From contig NZ_CP021235.1 of NCBI RefSeq assembly GCF_003585765.1, positions 3,658,001 through 3,722,000 on the forward strand: a stretch of DNA of 64,000 nt, read 5' to 3'. Positions 42,415 to 51,377 of the stretch are shown here, one piece after another. Source of the stretch: Pontibacter actiniarum. GTDB lineage: Bacteria > Bacteroidota > Bacteroidia > Cytophagales > Hymenobacteraceae. Position 1 is the stretch's first letter, and every line of letters begins with the position of its first letter. The position numbers were made by a program, and so were the translations under genes. The notes beneath the pieces are model-generated. The model saw only the letters and a list, made by a program, of their open reading frames with translations. It did no database searches and was not told the DNA's origin.

Positions 42415-43563
42415 ATGATAAACTACCCCGCGAGCAAGCTGCCAGACGTAGGCGCCAGCATTTTCACAGTGATGTCGGCACTGGCCAATGAGCACCAGGC
42501 GATCAACCTGTCGCAGGGCTTCCCGGACTTCAACTGCCCGGAGCCGCTTATACACCTGGCGGACAAGTACATGCGCGAGGGCTTTAACCAGTATGCCCCC
42601 ATGGCCGGCATGCCACAGCTGCGCCACAAAATCAGCCTGAAAACGGAGAAGATGTATGGTTTCAGCCCCGACCCGGACACAGAGGTAACAGTTACATCCG
42701 GAGCCACCGAAGCCCTGAACGCAGCCATTACAGCCGTGGTAAAGCCCGGCGACGAGGTCGTGGTGCTGGAGCCCTGCTACGACAGCTATGCCCCGGTTAT
42801 CCGGCTGTGCGGCGGCGCCCCTATGTATGTGCCCCTCTCCCTTCCCGACTTCTCCATTGACTGGGACCAGGTAAAGAAAAGGGTTTCCTCCCGCACACGC
42901 CTGATCATCATCAACACCCCGCACAACCCCACCGGCGCCGTCATGAGCAGGCAGGACATGGACACGCTGGCCAACCTGCTCGATGGCACGGATATTCTGG
43001 TGCTGAGCGATGAGGTGTATGAACACATGGTGTTTGACGGGCAGGAGCATTACAGCGCACTGCAGCACCCGCAGCTGCGCGAGCGGAGCTTTGTGGTGTC
43101 GTCGTTTGGCAAAACATACCACACCACCGGCTGGAAAGTGGGCTATGCCGTGGCGCCGGCACCGCTTACCAACGAGCTGCGCAAGATGCATCAGTTCATT
43201 ACCTTCTGCACCGCCACGCCGCTGCAACTGGCTATTGCCGATTTTATGGAGGAAGAGACGCACTACCTGGGGCTGCCGGACTTCTACCAGGCCAAGCGCG
43301 ACTTCTTTTTGGAGCAGCTGAAACAAACACGCTTTGAGTTTATACCTTCGGCAGGCACTTATTTCCAGTTAGTGAAGTATGATGGTATTACCGATGCCTA
43401 CGACGTGGACTTCGCCAGACACCTGACCACCCAGACAGGCGTGGCGGCTATACCCGTATCGGCTTTTTACCACGATAAAACGGACAACAAGTACCTGCGC
43501 TTCTGCTTTGCCAAGAGCGAAGAGACCTTGCGTGCTGCCGGCGAGAAGCTGAAAAGCGTTTAA
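42415..43563 (+). CDS. Methionine aminotransferase (PLP-dependent, YbdL/MtnE-like)
   Basis: The 382-residue fold-type I aminotransferase reads LSQGFPDFNCPE, VTVTSGATEAL, the NPTG motif at 171-174, SDEVYEH and the PLP-binding Lys233 in SFGKTYHTTGWKVGY. The GFPDF and KTYHTTGWK wording is typical of the YbdL methionine/glutamine transaminases. It transfers an amino group, preferentially from glutamine, to 4-methylthio-2-oxobutyrate in methionine salvage. The omega-amidase gene follows 134 bases downstream and removes the glutamine-derived by-product. Substrate preference is inferred from motif and context. Confidence 0.9.
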   Translation: MINYPASKLPDVGASIFTVMSALANEHQAINLSQGFPDFNCPEPLIHLADKYMREGFNQYAPMAGMPQLRHKISLKTEKMYGFSPDPDTEVTVTSGATEALNAAITAVVKPGDEVVVLEPCYDSYAPVIRLCGGAPMYVPLSLPDFSIDWDQVKKRVSSRTRLIIINTPHNPTGAVMSRQDMDTLANLLDGTDILVLSDEVYEHMVFDGQEHYSALQHPQLRERSFVVSSFGKTYHTTGWKVGYAVAPAPLTNELRKMHQFITFCTATPLQLAIADFMEEETHYLGLPDFYQAKRDFFLEQLKQTRFEFIPSAGTYFQLVKYDGITDAYDVDFARHLTTQTGVAAIPVSAFYHDKTDNKYLRFCFAKSEETLRAAGEKLKSV

Positions 43564-43697
43564 GAAAAGTCTCTGCTGCCGGCACGTGAAAACGTGCGCC
43601 TTTCTTTAGAGAGCTTGCGCAAATGTTTCCTACATTTATACCTGCTCAAGTATACACCACAGGCCCCTGGCCCTTAAAAAAACGAACACCGACGCAC

Positions 43698-44477
43698 ATG
43701 GACGACTTACGCGTAACCATCGTACAAACCGAGCTGCACTGGCAGGAGGCCGAGGCGAACAGGCGCATGTTTAGCGACAAGCTGGCTGCCGCTGCGCCGC
43801 AAACGGACCTGATTGTGCTGCCCGAAATGTTTACTACCGGCTTCAGCATGCAGGCTGAGGGGTTGGCAGAGGAAGCCGACACCTTTACGCTGGAGTGGAT
43901 GCAGCAGGAGGCAGGAAAGCACCAGGCAGTGCTAACGGGAAGTGTGATGGTGCGCGAGGGAGAGCAGTACCTTAACCGCCTCTACTGGGTTCGCCCGGAC
44001 GGCAGCTTTGCCAGTTACGATAAAAAGCACCTGTTCCGGATGGCAAAGGAGCACCATACCTATACTGCCGGCAAAGAGCGGCTGGTAGTGGAGCTGAACG
44101 GATGGCGCGTGTGCCCGCTGGTGTGCTACGACCTGCGCTTCCCGGTGTGGAGCCGCAACACGGATAACGCCTATGACCTGCTGCTCTACGTGGCGAACTG
44201 GCCGAAAGTACGCAGCCAGCCGTGGCGTACACTGCTGCAGGCCCGCGCTATAGAAAACCTGGCGTACGTGGTGGGCGTGAACCGCGTGGGCACCGACGGC
44301 AACAACCATCCCTACTCCGGCGATTCGGCTATTATCCACCCCAAGGGCTACCACCTGCTGGAAACCGCTGAGGTAGAAGGCATCCACACCCTGGCCTTGA
44401 GCAAAAAAGAACTCGAAGCTTTCCGCGAAGCGTTCCCGGCGCATTTAGACGCCGACAGGTTCAGCCTGCATCGCTAA
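43698..44477 (+). CDS. Omega-amidase (YafV/Nit2 family)
   Basis: The 259-residue carbon-nitrogen hydrolase has the Glu-Lys-Cys triad: E43 in LPEMFTTGFS, K110 in YDKKHLF and C143 in VCYDLRFPVW. It hydrolyses 2-oxoglutaramate, formed when glutamine donates its amino group, to 2-oxoglutarate and ammonia. Placement right after the methionine aminotransferase strongly supports this role, because the amidase pulls the transamination forward. ATG 43698 (MDDLRVTIVQ) is the family start; a 25-residue extension to 43623 is rejected. Confidence 0.9.
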   Translation: MDDLRVTIVQTELHWQEAEANRRMFSDKLAAAAPQTDLIVLPEMFTTGFSMQAEGLAEEADTFTLEWMQQEAGKHQAVLTGSVMVREGEQYLNRLYWVRPDGSFASYDKKHLFRMAKEHHTYTAGKERLVVELNGWRVCPLVCYDLRFPVWSRNTDNAYDLLLYVANWPKVRSQPWRTLLQARAIENLAYVVGVNRVGTDGNNHPYSGDSAIIHPKGYHLLETAEVEGIHTLALSKKELEAFREAFPAHLDADRFSLHR

Positions 44478-44492
44478 GGCACCGGAGTCCGG

Positions 44493-44873
44493 CTACTTCA
44501 GCACATGCCTGCTCAGCACCCGGTACGCCTCGTTGATGTTGTCGCCCTTCCGGAAGTCCTGCTTTATCGTGGGCTCCGACTCGCCGGTCAGCCATATCTT
44601 TAGCTCCGCGTCCAGGTCGCCGATGCCGGCGCTTTCTTTGGAAAACATCTTGATGCTGCTGTAGGGGATGCTCTGATAGTCGGTTTTGGAGCCGGTGAGG
44701 CCCTGCCGGTTCACCAGGATCAGGCGCTTGTTTGTGAACACCAGCATGTCGCGGATGAGCTTGTAGGCCCGCTCAATCTGCTCGGTATCCATAAGGATTG
44801 GCTGAAATTCTTTGGCTAGTTTTTCGATAGACACCTCCGAGGCGTGTCCCATCATTCCGCTTAATAGTCCCAT
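44493..44873 (-). CDS. PH domain-containing protein (YvbH-like)
   Basis: The 126-residue soluble protein has a bacterial PH fold of the YvbH/bPH type: DMLVFTNKRLILVNRQGLTG, the KTDYQSIPYSSIKMFSKESA strand pair, LDAELKIWL and a C-terminal helix. There is no signal peptide or membrane segment. Bacterial PH proteins often bind membranes or partner proteins; no specific ligand is known. It converges on the omega-amidase gene with a 15-base gap. Confidence 0.9.
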   Translation of the reverse strand: MGLLSGMMGHASEVSIEKLAKEFQPILMDTEQIERAYKLIRDMLVFTNKRLILVNRQGLTGSKTDYQSIPYSSIKMFSKESAGIGDLDAELKIWLTGESEPTIKQDFRKGDNINEAYRVLSRHVLK

Positions 44874-44921
44874 AGGTTTGTTTTGGTTGATGTTTAGGTA
44901 AGTGTACTTCTACAGCACGGC

Positions 44922-46574
44922 TTATACTTCCAGCTCCTTTTTGATTCGCTTCTTATCGATTTTGCCCACGCTCGTCTTCGGTATCTCCGAGACAAACTTA
45001 AACTGCTTCGGCACCGCGTAATGGCTGATCCTGCCGCTGTCCGAGAACTGCTCCATGTGCCGGATCAGCTCTTCGTCGGTTAGGTTTGCGCCGGGCCTGG
45101 CGACAACCAGGGCGAGCGGCCGCTCCTGCCAGCGCTGGTCTGGCACGGCTACAACGGCCGTTTCCTGCACGTCAGGGTGCTGCGAGATCAGGCTTTCCAG
45201 CAACAGCGAAGAGATCCACTCGCCACCGGACTTGATCACGTCTTTCTTGCGATCCGTAATGGTGATTACCCCATCCGGGGCAATGGTAGCGATATCGCCG
45301 GTGTGGAGGTAGCCGTGTTTCCACAGCTCCAGGCTGCGCTCCTCGTCTTTGTAGTAGCCCTGCGTGAGCCAGGGAGCCCGCACCACAATCTCTCCCGTCG
45401 ATTTGCCGTCGTTTGGCAGGAACTGCCCCTCCTCGTTCATCAGCCTGATGTCCACCATCTGGATAGGGCGGCCCGTCTTTACGCGCAGGTCAGCCTCTTC
45501 TTCCTCCGTTAGGTGGCGCATGGTTTTGCGGTTGAGGTAGGTGAGGGAGAGCACAGGGCAGGTTTCGGACATGCCGTAGCCGGTGATAACCTCAATGCCC
45601 AAATCCATGGCAGCCATCGCCAAACCGCGCGGCAAGGCACTACCGCCAATCACTACTTTCCAGTTGGTCAGGTCAAAAGTCTTTACCTGCGGGTGGTTTA
45701 CCAGCATCTGCAGAATGGTAGGCACGCAATGCGACACCGTTACCTTCTCCTGCAGCACCAGTTTCAGGAGCATGGCCGGTTCGTAGCGGCCGGGGTACAC
45801 CTGCTGCATCCCCAGAAAGGTGGCTAAGTACGGAAAGCCCCAGGCGTGCACGTGGAACATCGGCGTGATAGGCATATACACATCATTGGAGCCGATCTTC
45901 AGCGCGTTGTCCATTGCCCCGAGCGAGGTGGCCAGCCCGAAGGTGTGGAGCACCAGTTGCCGGTGCGAAAAGTACACGCCCTTGGGCAAGCCGGTGGTAC
46001 CGGTGGTGTAAAAGGTGGTGGCAACGGTGTCTTCGCTGAAGTCGGGGAAGTTGTAGGTGTCCGGCTGCTGCAGCAGGAGCTCCTCGTACTCACCCGACAG
46101 CTCCAGGGGAGTATCCGGAGTGGCCCCGGAATCCGAAAGGAGCACCACCCGCTGCACGGTCTCCATTCTGCCTTGCAGGCTCTCCAGAATGGGCAGGAAG
46201 TCTTCGTGGCAGAAGATCACCGTGTCCTCCGCGTGGTTTATCGTGTACAGAATTTCCTCTGGCGACAGCCTAAAGTTGATCATGTGCAGCACAGCTCCTA
46301 CCATGGGTACGGCAAAGTATGCCTCCAGGTAGCGGTGGCTGTCGTAGTCGAGGAAGGCTACGGTCTGGCCCTGCTCTATCTGCAGGTGGGTCGTCAGCAG
46401 GTGGGCCAGCCGTGGCACCCGCTTGTTCATTTCTTTGTAGGAGAGGCGCAGCAGGTCCCGGTACACAATCTCCCTGTCCGGCTCATACTTTAACGACTGG
46501 TTGAAAATCTCCTTTATAAGTAACTTGGACTGATATGCCCTTGGTGTAGGAGGTAAAATGCGCGTGTTAGCCAT
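44922..46574 (-). CDS. Fatty acid-CoA ligase (AMP-forming)
   Basis: This ANL-superfamily enzyme activates a fatty acid as acyl-AMP and then acyl-CoA. The 550-residue protein has the P-loop TTGTTGLPKGVYFSHR, FHVHAWGFPYLA, the A5 motif GYGMSETCPVL, the hinge TGDIATIAPDGVITITDRKK, the GGEWISS contact and the catalytic Lys in KTSVGKIDKK. Overall it looks like medium/long-chain ligases of the FadD3/alkK type. It is transcribed alone. A role in degrading exogenous fatty acids is likely; chain length cannot be read from the sequence. Confidence 0.92.
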   Translation of the reverse strand: MANTRILPPTPRAYQSKLLIKEIFNQSLKYEPDREIVYRDLLRLSYKEMNKRVPRLAHLLTTHLQIEQGQTVAFLDYDSHRYLEAYFAVPMVGAVLHMINFRLSPEEILYTINHAEDTVIFCHEDFLPILESLQGRMETVQRVVLLSDSGATPDTPLELSGEYEELLLQQPDTYNFPDFSEDTVATTFYTTGTTGLPKGVYFSHRQLVLHTFGLATSLGAMDNALKIGSNDVYMPITPMFHVHAWGFPYLATFLGMQQVYPGRYEPAMLLKLVLQEKVTVSHCVPTILQMLVNHPQVKTFDLTNWKVVIGGSALPRGLAMAAMDLGIEVITGYGMSETCPVLSLTYLNRKTMRHLTEEEEADLRVKTGRPIQMVDIRLMNEEGQFLPNDGKSTGEIVVRAPWLTQGYYKDEERSLELWKHGYLHTGDIATIAPDGVITITDRKKDVIKSGGEWISSLLLESLISQHPDVQETAVVAVPDQRWQERPLALVVARPGANLTDEELIRHMEQFSDSGRISHYAVPKQFKFVSEIPKTSVGKIDKKRIKKELEV

Positions 46575-47573
46575 AGTTTGTTTTAGTGTGATGGGTGTCG
46601 GTTATAGTTTGTGTGAGATTGTGATCTTTCTTTATCAACGTCACAGCTATTTCTATACCTTAATACGAAAGGTTCAGTTGCGAGAGGCACACTTAGCGCA
46701 TTTCTGCTTTTCTTCTTCTGTTGCGAATGCTGTTCTTGCCTTGTAGTGGTAGCTTTGGTTAGCCAACCTAAACTGTTCTATAGCTCACCTCGCCGGCGGG
46801 GCCTTAATTTCTCCTTGATGGGGGTAGGGCCCCTCGATAAAAAGAAAAGTAAGCAAAAGAATCAAGACAATTTTGTTTGTCGAGGGCCCCTACCCCCACT
46901 CGCTGAACGCTCAAACAAAAAATCGTCGCTGTGCACCTGGCAAAGGTTTTAACTCTGTAGCTGCTGTCATCAAACCACCCCTAACCCCTCCTTATCTAAG
47001 GAGGGTAACATAGAATCGTCACTTTAAGAAGTATAAGCTCTATAGCTGGCATAGGTGTATTTTATGCGCCGTGGAGCTGTTTTAGCTGATCGATGGAAAG
47101 GCTTACCCAGTTTTTCCAGGAGGCGCCTCGAGAGTTTCCGGTGACGAGCGGGAGCGAGGCAGCCCGAGGCACGAGGGCAGGAAAGGAAAGCAGCGCCGAG
47201 TGGGAAAACGAGTCCTCGCTTACATAGGGCCCCTACCCCAACTTGGAGCGCAAATAACTGGCAACGTAGAAGGCCGGAACTAAAGCTGTGGATAAGCAGC
47301 CCCTACGCCAGCTTAGACCGAAATAAAGTAGTAACTCAGCAGAAACCTCAACTCGCAACCTATTGGCTAAAGCTCAGCAATAATCAATACACACTACTTC
47401 AAAGCATCATTACCGTTGCTCATACCCTGCCACCTGCTTTCTATCGTATCATCTGTAAAACCGGAAATAAAACCTTTACTTTGTGGCATAGCGGAAAATT
47501 GCTGCAACACATTTCCCCCGAAACTGTTAAAAGGGCTAAACCCACGGCTACAAAGCAGATGGAAGTACAGACC
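46575..47573. other. One kilobase without genes, decayed repeats
   Basis: No convincing gene lies here. The sequence contains a large inverted repeat (46819-46898), related motifs GGGCCCCTACCCCA at about 47227-47240 and a degenerate CCCCTACGCCAGCTTAGA at about 47291-47308, and a CACCCCTAACCCCTCCTT...AAGGAGGG stretch at about 46976-47007. A GAGGCGCCTC palindrome lies at 47120-47129. It looks like the remains of several repeat insertions. Confidence 0.55.
46819..46898. repeat. Inverted repeat flanking an AAG-rich core
   Basis: TGGGGGTAGGGCCCCTCGA (46819-46837) is matched 18 of 19 by the complement of TCGAGGGCCCCTACCCCCA (46880-46898). The 42-base core is purine-rich on this strand (AAAAAGAAAAGTAAGC). 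There is no coding capacity. It may be a terminator-like or mobile miniature element. Confidence 0.75.
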
Positions 47574-49136
47574 ATGAAGATTACCAAGATAGATTACGCT
47601 GCCACCGGCGCATTCTCCCAAACAATAACGGACTACCTCTGTCGTGGCGAACAGCTACGACCGTTCTATAACCATTTCCCGACTGTAGAAGCCTTTGAGG
47701 CTCAGCTGAAGGAGAAAAGCTTCAGCGAAGCACAGCGACAAACGCTGCACCAGGCGCTGCAGGAGCAGTATACTTCCATCGCTGAGGTAAACCCGAACGT
47801 GCAACAAAACATCGACCTGCTGCAGCAGTCGAATACCTTCACTATCACCACCGGTCACCAGCTGAACATCTTTACTGGCCCGCTGTACTTCATCTACAAG
47901 ATCATCACGGCTATTAATACCTGTAAGCAACTGCAGGAGAAGTACCCAGATTACAACTTTGTGCCGGTGTACTGGATGGCTACGGAAGACCACGACTTTG
48001 CTGAGATCAATCATTTTAACCTGTTCGGGAAGAAGTATACTTGGGAGAGTGAACAGACCGGAGCTGTAGGCCGGTTCTCTACAAAAGATATGGAGCAGCT
48101 GCTGGCAGAGCTACCGGAGGCTTACCCGATTTTTGAGGAGGCGTACCGCAACAGCAAGAACCTGGCAGATGCTACCCGTGCCATTACGCATGAATTGTTT
48201 GGCGCGTACGGTTTGGTAAGTATAGATGGTGACCACGCGGGGCTGAAAAAAGCGCTGCTGCCGGTGATAGAGAAAGAACTGACAGAGCAACTATCGAATA
48301 AGCTGGTAGAGGAGGCAAGTGCGCAGCTGGAGGAGCTTGGGTATAAGCCGCAGGTATACTCACGTGAAATTAACCTGTTTTACCTGACCGATGGGCTGCG
48401 TGAGCGCATTGTGCAGGAAGAGGACAAGTATAAAGTATTAAACACCGACCTTAGCTTTACACTGGAGGAGATACAGCAGGAGGCGCAGGAGCACCCGGAG
48501 CGCTTCAGCCCCAATGTTATACTTAGGCCGCTGTTTGAGGAGCTTATACTTCCGAACCTGGCATACATCGGTGGAGGCGCAGAAGTGGCTTACTGGTTCC
48601 AGCTGAAGAAGTTGTTTGCTGCCTATAAGGTGGCTTTCCCGCTGCTGATGCTGCGCAACTCGGCGCTATACATTAGCCGCAGCAACGCCAACCGCATGCA
48701 CAAGCTGGACTTGCAGCCGCAGGACTTGTTCCAGGATTACCAGGAGCTGAAAAAGCAGCTATCTGCCCAGATACACGAAGAGGACATCGACCTGACTGCC
48801 CAGCGTGAGGCTGTAGCCGCTGCCTTTGCTGAGGTAGAGAAGCTGGCCAAGGAAATAGACCCTACTTTAGAGAAAGCCGTGGGAGCCGAAGAGCAGAAGG
48901 CGCACAATGCCCTGCAGATGCTGGAGAAGAAGATATCCAAAGCCCGCGACAACAAGCACGAGCAGACGTTTAAGCAGCTGGAGAACCTGAAGGATAAACT
49001 CTTCCCTGGAGGTACTTTGCAGGAGCGTAAAGACAACCTGCTTACCTACAAAACCAATAATCCAGATTTTATACCTGCTTTAATAGAGGCGTTCGACCCG
49101 CTGGAGTTTAAGTTCACGATTCTGGAGGAGGAGTAA
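47574..49136 (+). CDS. bshC: Bacillithiol biosynthesis cysteine-adding enzyme BshC
   Basis: BshC adds cysteine to GlcN-malate in bacillithiol synthesis. The 520-residue protein has the family features: TGHQLNIFTGPLYFIYKI, YWMATEDHDFAEI, a central NLFGKKYTW region, NVILRPLFEELILPNLAYIGGGAE, and a long coiled-coil C-terminal helical part (EVEKLAKEIDPTLEKAVG ... KLFPGGTLQERKDN). The chosen ATG (MKITKIDYAA) fits the family; an upstream ATG at 47559 is possible. It overlaps the next ATG in TAATG. Seven AAGTATA-like motifs lie inside. Confidence 0.95.
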   Translation: MKITKIDYAATGAFSQTITDYLCRGEQLRPFYNHFPTVEAFEAQLKEKSFSEAQRQTLHQALQEQYTSIAEVNPNVQQNIDLLQQSNTFTITTGHQLNIFTGPLYFIYKIITAINTCKQLQEKYPDYNFVPVYWMATEDHDFAEINHFNLFGKKYTWESEQTGAVGRFSTKDMEQLLAELPEAYPIFEEAYRNSKNLADATRAITHELFGAYGLVSIDGDHAGLKKALLPVIEKELTEQLSNKLVEEASAQLEELGYKPQVYSREINLFYLTDGLRERIVQEEDKYKVLNTDLSFTLEEIQQEAQEHPERFSPNVILRPLFEELILPNLAYIGGGAEVAYWFQLKKLFAAYKVAFPLLMLRNSALYISRSNANRMHKLDLQPQDLFQDYQELKKQLSAQIHEEDIDLTAQREAVAAAFAEVEKLAKEIDPTLEKAVGAEEQKAHNALQMLEKKISKARDNKHEQTFKQLENLKDKLFPGGTLQERKDNLLTYKTNNPDFIPALIEAFDPLEFKFTILEEE

Positions 49137-49714
49137 TGCGGAAGGCTGATCTTCGCAAACAGATGCTACAGCAGCGCCGCGCCCTACCGCAGGAAGAGGT
49201 GCAGCGGCGCAGCCAAGGTATAGCCGAGCAGTTTTTTAGGCACTTTCCGCTGCAGGCAGGGCAAACAGTGCACGTGTTTCTGCCCATCATCAAAAACAAT
49301 GAGGTAAATACCTGGCCTATTATTGAGCAACTGCGACTGGAGCACCCGGAGGTGCGGGTGGTGGTGCCGGTTACGGATGTGGAGCAGCATGTGCTGACGC
49401 ATCATCACCTAACGGACGAAGCCATACTTGTAGAAAACCGCTGGGGTATACCGGAGCCGCAAAATGCTCAAATCATACATGCCCGAGAGGTAGACGTGGT
49501 GCTGATTCCGTTGCTTGCCTTCGATAGGGCCGGGCAACGCGTAGGCTACGGCAAAGGCTTCTACGACCGCTTTCTGGCAGATTGCCGCCCTGATGTGCTG
49601 AAAATAGGCCTTTCGCTGGAGCCGCCTGTAGCACGTATAGCCGACCCAAATCCTTTTGATGTGCCGCTGGATGCGGTGGTAATGCCGGAGGGGGTGTGGC
49701 ACAAGCCTCTGTAA
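49136..49714 (+). CDS. 5-formyltetrahydrofolate cyclo-ligase
   Basis: The enzyme converts 5-formyl-THF to 5,10-methenyl-THF with ATP. The 192-residue protein starts MRKADLRKQMLQQRRAL, a Lys/Arg-rich substrate-binding start, and has the family signature VLIPLLAFDRAGQRVGYGKGFYDRFL with the GYGKGFYD loop. Its ATG shares a base with the bshC stop, so the two are translationally coupled. No functional link to bacillithiol is obvious. Confidence 0.95.
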   Translation: MRKADLRKQMLQQRRALPQEEVQRRSQGIAEQFFRHFPLQAGQTVHVFLPIIKNNEVNTWPIIEQLRLEHPEVRVVVPVTDVEQHVLTHHHLTDEAILVENRWGIPEPQNAQIIHAREVDVVLIPLLAFDRAGQRVGYGKGFYDRFLADCRPDVLKIGLSLEPPVARIADPNPFDVPLDAVVMPEGVWHKPL

Positions 49715-50131
49715 CACAAGGCAAATAACACAGGCTGTAGCATGCGCAACCGGGTTCAGGTGCGCCCAAAGGCTGCTGCGCCCTTCACTGCGCCAAAGCC
49801 GTGCGGGTGCCAGGCGCTACATGCGCAGCCCTCCTCTTTACCACAGCATACTGCTGGCCGCCATCGTCTTAAAAAATCATTTTATTAGGTGCTTCTACCA
49901 AAAATTTAAAATAGTTTATTTATTTTAACCAATAAAAGCACCTGTGGCAATTAAGAAAGGTGTTTATTAACAAATTAATAACCTCGGCTTAAAATTAATA
50001 TGCCCGGATAAGGCTTATATTTTAACCGATGTTATAATTTTGTATTTCCTGTTGCGAGCACCCTGAATCAACCAGAAACACCTGCATATCATTTGCGCGG
50101 CTGTATGGCTGATTAGATTATAGAAATTGAG
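49715..50131. other. Gene-free spacer, partly AT-rich
   Basis: The first 150 bases are G+C-rich and featureless. From about 49870 the sequence turns AT-rich and contains TAATTTTG at 50035-50042, a good -7 box without a clear -33 partner, probably part of the TetR gene promoter. No gene or repeat was found. Confidence 0.5.
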
Positions 50132-50665
50132 ATGTCTAAAACAAAGAAAGAGATAATTTTAGAGACGGCGTTGAACCTTTTCGCAGAGAAAGGCTATGAC
50201 GCTACCCCTACCAGCCTGATCGCCAAAGAGGCGGGAGTGTCGGAGGGCCTTATATTCAAGCACTACATTAGTAAAGACAACCTGCTGGAAGCCGTTGTAA
50301 AAGCGGGCTACAGGCGCATTACCGACAAGAGCAAAGGGCTGGTAGAAGAGAACGACCCGCTCCGGCTCATCAGCAACGTGCTGGACATGCCGCTGAAGCT
50401 GGTAGAGGACGAGCGTAATTTCTGGCGGATGCAGTTCCGCTTGGTGGACGAGGAGATTGCCCAGCGACACCACCTCCGCTACTCCCACTCTGTGATGCAG
50501 AAGCTGGTAGAGGCGTTTCGTAAACTCGGTTACCAGGAGCCAGAGCTGGAGACCGAGATCCTCATGCTGTTGGTGGAGGGCCTGTGGAGGGCTTACCTGA
50601 CCAATGAGGACAAAGGCCACTTCGTGAAGATGCTGGACCTGATCAAGGCAAAGTACCTTAAGTAA
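50132..50665 (+). CDS. TetR/AcrR family transcriptional regulator
   Basis: The 177-residue protein has an N-terminal TetR helix-turn-helix (ILETALNLFAEKGYDATPTS, then IAKEAGVSEGLIFKHYISKD) in residues 7-53 and an all-helical C-terminal ligand domain. It presumably represses a nearby or its own promoter. The flanking regions hold no obvious efflux or lipid operon that would tell its target. The AT-rich upstream region may contain its operator, but no clear palindrome was seen. Confidence 0.92.
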   Translation: MSKTKKEIILETALNLFAEKGYDATPTSLIAKEAGVSEGLIFKHYISKDNLLEAVVKAGYRRITDKSKGLVEENDPLRLISNVLDMPLKLVEDERNFWRMQFRLVDEEIAQRHHLRYSHSVMQKLVEAFRKLGYQEPELETEILMLLVEGLWRAYLTNEDKGHFVKMLDLIKAKYLK

Positions 50666-50819
50666 AACAAGCAGAGAGGGGGCAGCTGCTGCGGCACCTG
50701 CCTTAGGCGCCTGCCTGCTACAGTGCCACAGCGTAGCGGTACTGTAACAGACAGGCTTTTGTTTTTAATGCCCCCTTCCGTTCCCGGAAGCAACGTATAA
50801 GCAACAGGTAGCAACCACA

Positions 50820-50856
50820 AAAAAAGCCCCCTTAACTAAGTTAAGGGGGCTTTTTT
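50820..50856. terminator. Bidirectional terminator, TetR and minus-strand gene
   Basis: The symmetrical sequence AAAAAAGCCCCCTTAACT-A-AGTTAAGGGGGCTTTTTT is a strong hairpin with an A tract on one side and a T tract on the other. Confidence 0.92.
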
Positions 50857-50876
50857 ACATTGCAGTAGTGCTATAG

Positions 50877-51173
50877 CTAGCCTTTGTACACAACGTTGAA
50901 CTTCTTCAGCTCGTCTACCGGGCCAAAGTGCTGCTTCTCAATTGTCTTTCCGCGGCGCTTGAGGTGTACCTCTACCGGTGCCATGTTTTTGGTCATGTCA
51001 GAGTTAACCACCTTTACATAAAACTTCCGGGCTTCCTCGGAGGCGCCTTTCTCGAAGGTGTGCTTCTGGTGGTTACCGTTTACCGGACGGCCCGGGATGA
51101 TTTGGTAGGTTGTGCAAACCACTTCATACTTAGGAAGAAACGGTTTGATGACTTTTTTAAGTAAGCTTTTCAT
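50877..51173 (-). CDS. Small conserved protein, unknown
   Basis: The 98-residue basic protein reads MKSLLKKVIKPFLPKYEVVC, then TTYQIIPGRPVNGNHQKHTF, EEARKFYVKVVNSDMT and LKRRGKTIEKQHFGPVDELK. A mixed beta/alpha layout is suggested by VVCTTYQII and ARKFYVKVVN. ATG 51173 is preferred over a frame start at 51206. No motif is recognised. It is monocistronic, with a shared terminator. Confidence 0.7.
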   Translation of the reverse strand: MKSLLKKVIKPFLPKYEVVCTTYQIIPGRPVNGNHQKHTFEKGASEEARKFYVKVVNSDMTKNMAPVEVHLKRRGKTIEKQHFGPVDELKKFNVVYKG

Positions 51174-51377
51174 ACAATAACTTTTAGGGGAATGCCTCTT
51201 CTCCACCGCAATCTACTACTTTATACAGAAATTCAAAGTATGGCAGCGGCAAAAAAGTGCAATTTAAGCCCTAACTGTTTGCCTCTTGGATAAGTTCATC
51301 TTTGCTCAGGACAAAACCAAGCAAAAGCAGGCACAGCGGGATTGTCTAAAGGCCCTGTACTGATGGGCGGGCGGGGG

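Noticed and set aside
43582-43610. Terminator between the aminotransferase and omega-amidase genes
   Set aside because: GCACGT/ACGTGC is only six base pairs and the T tract is interrupted; too weak to call.
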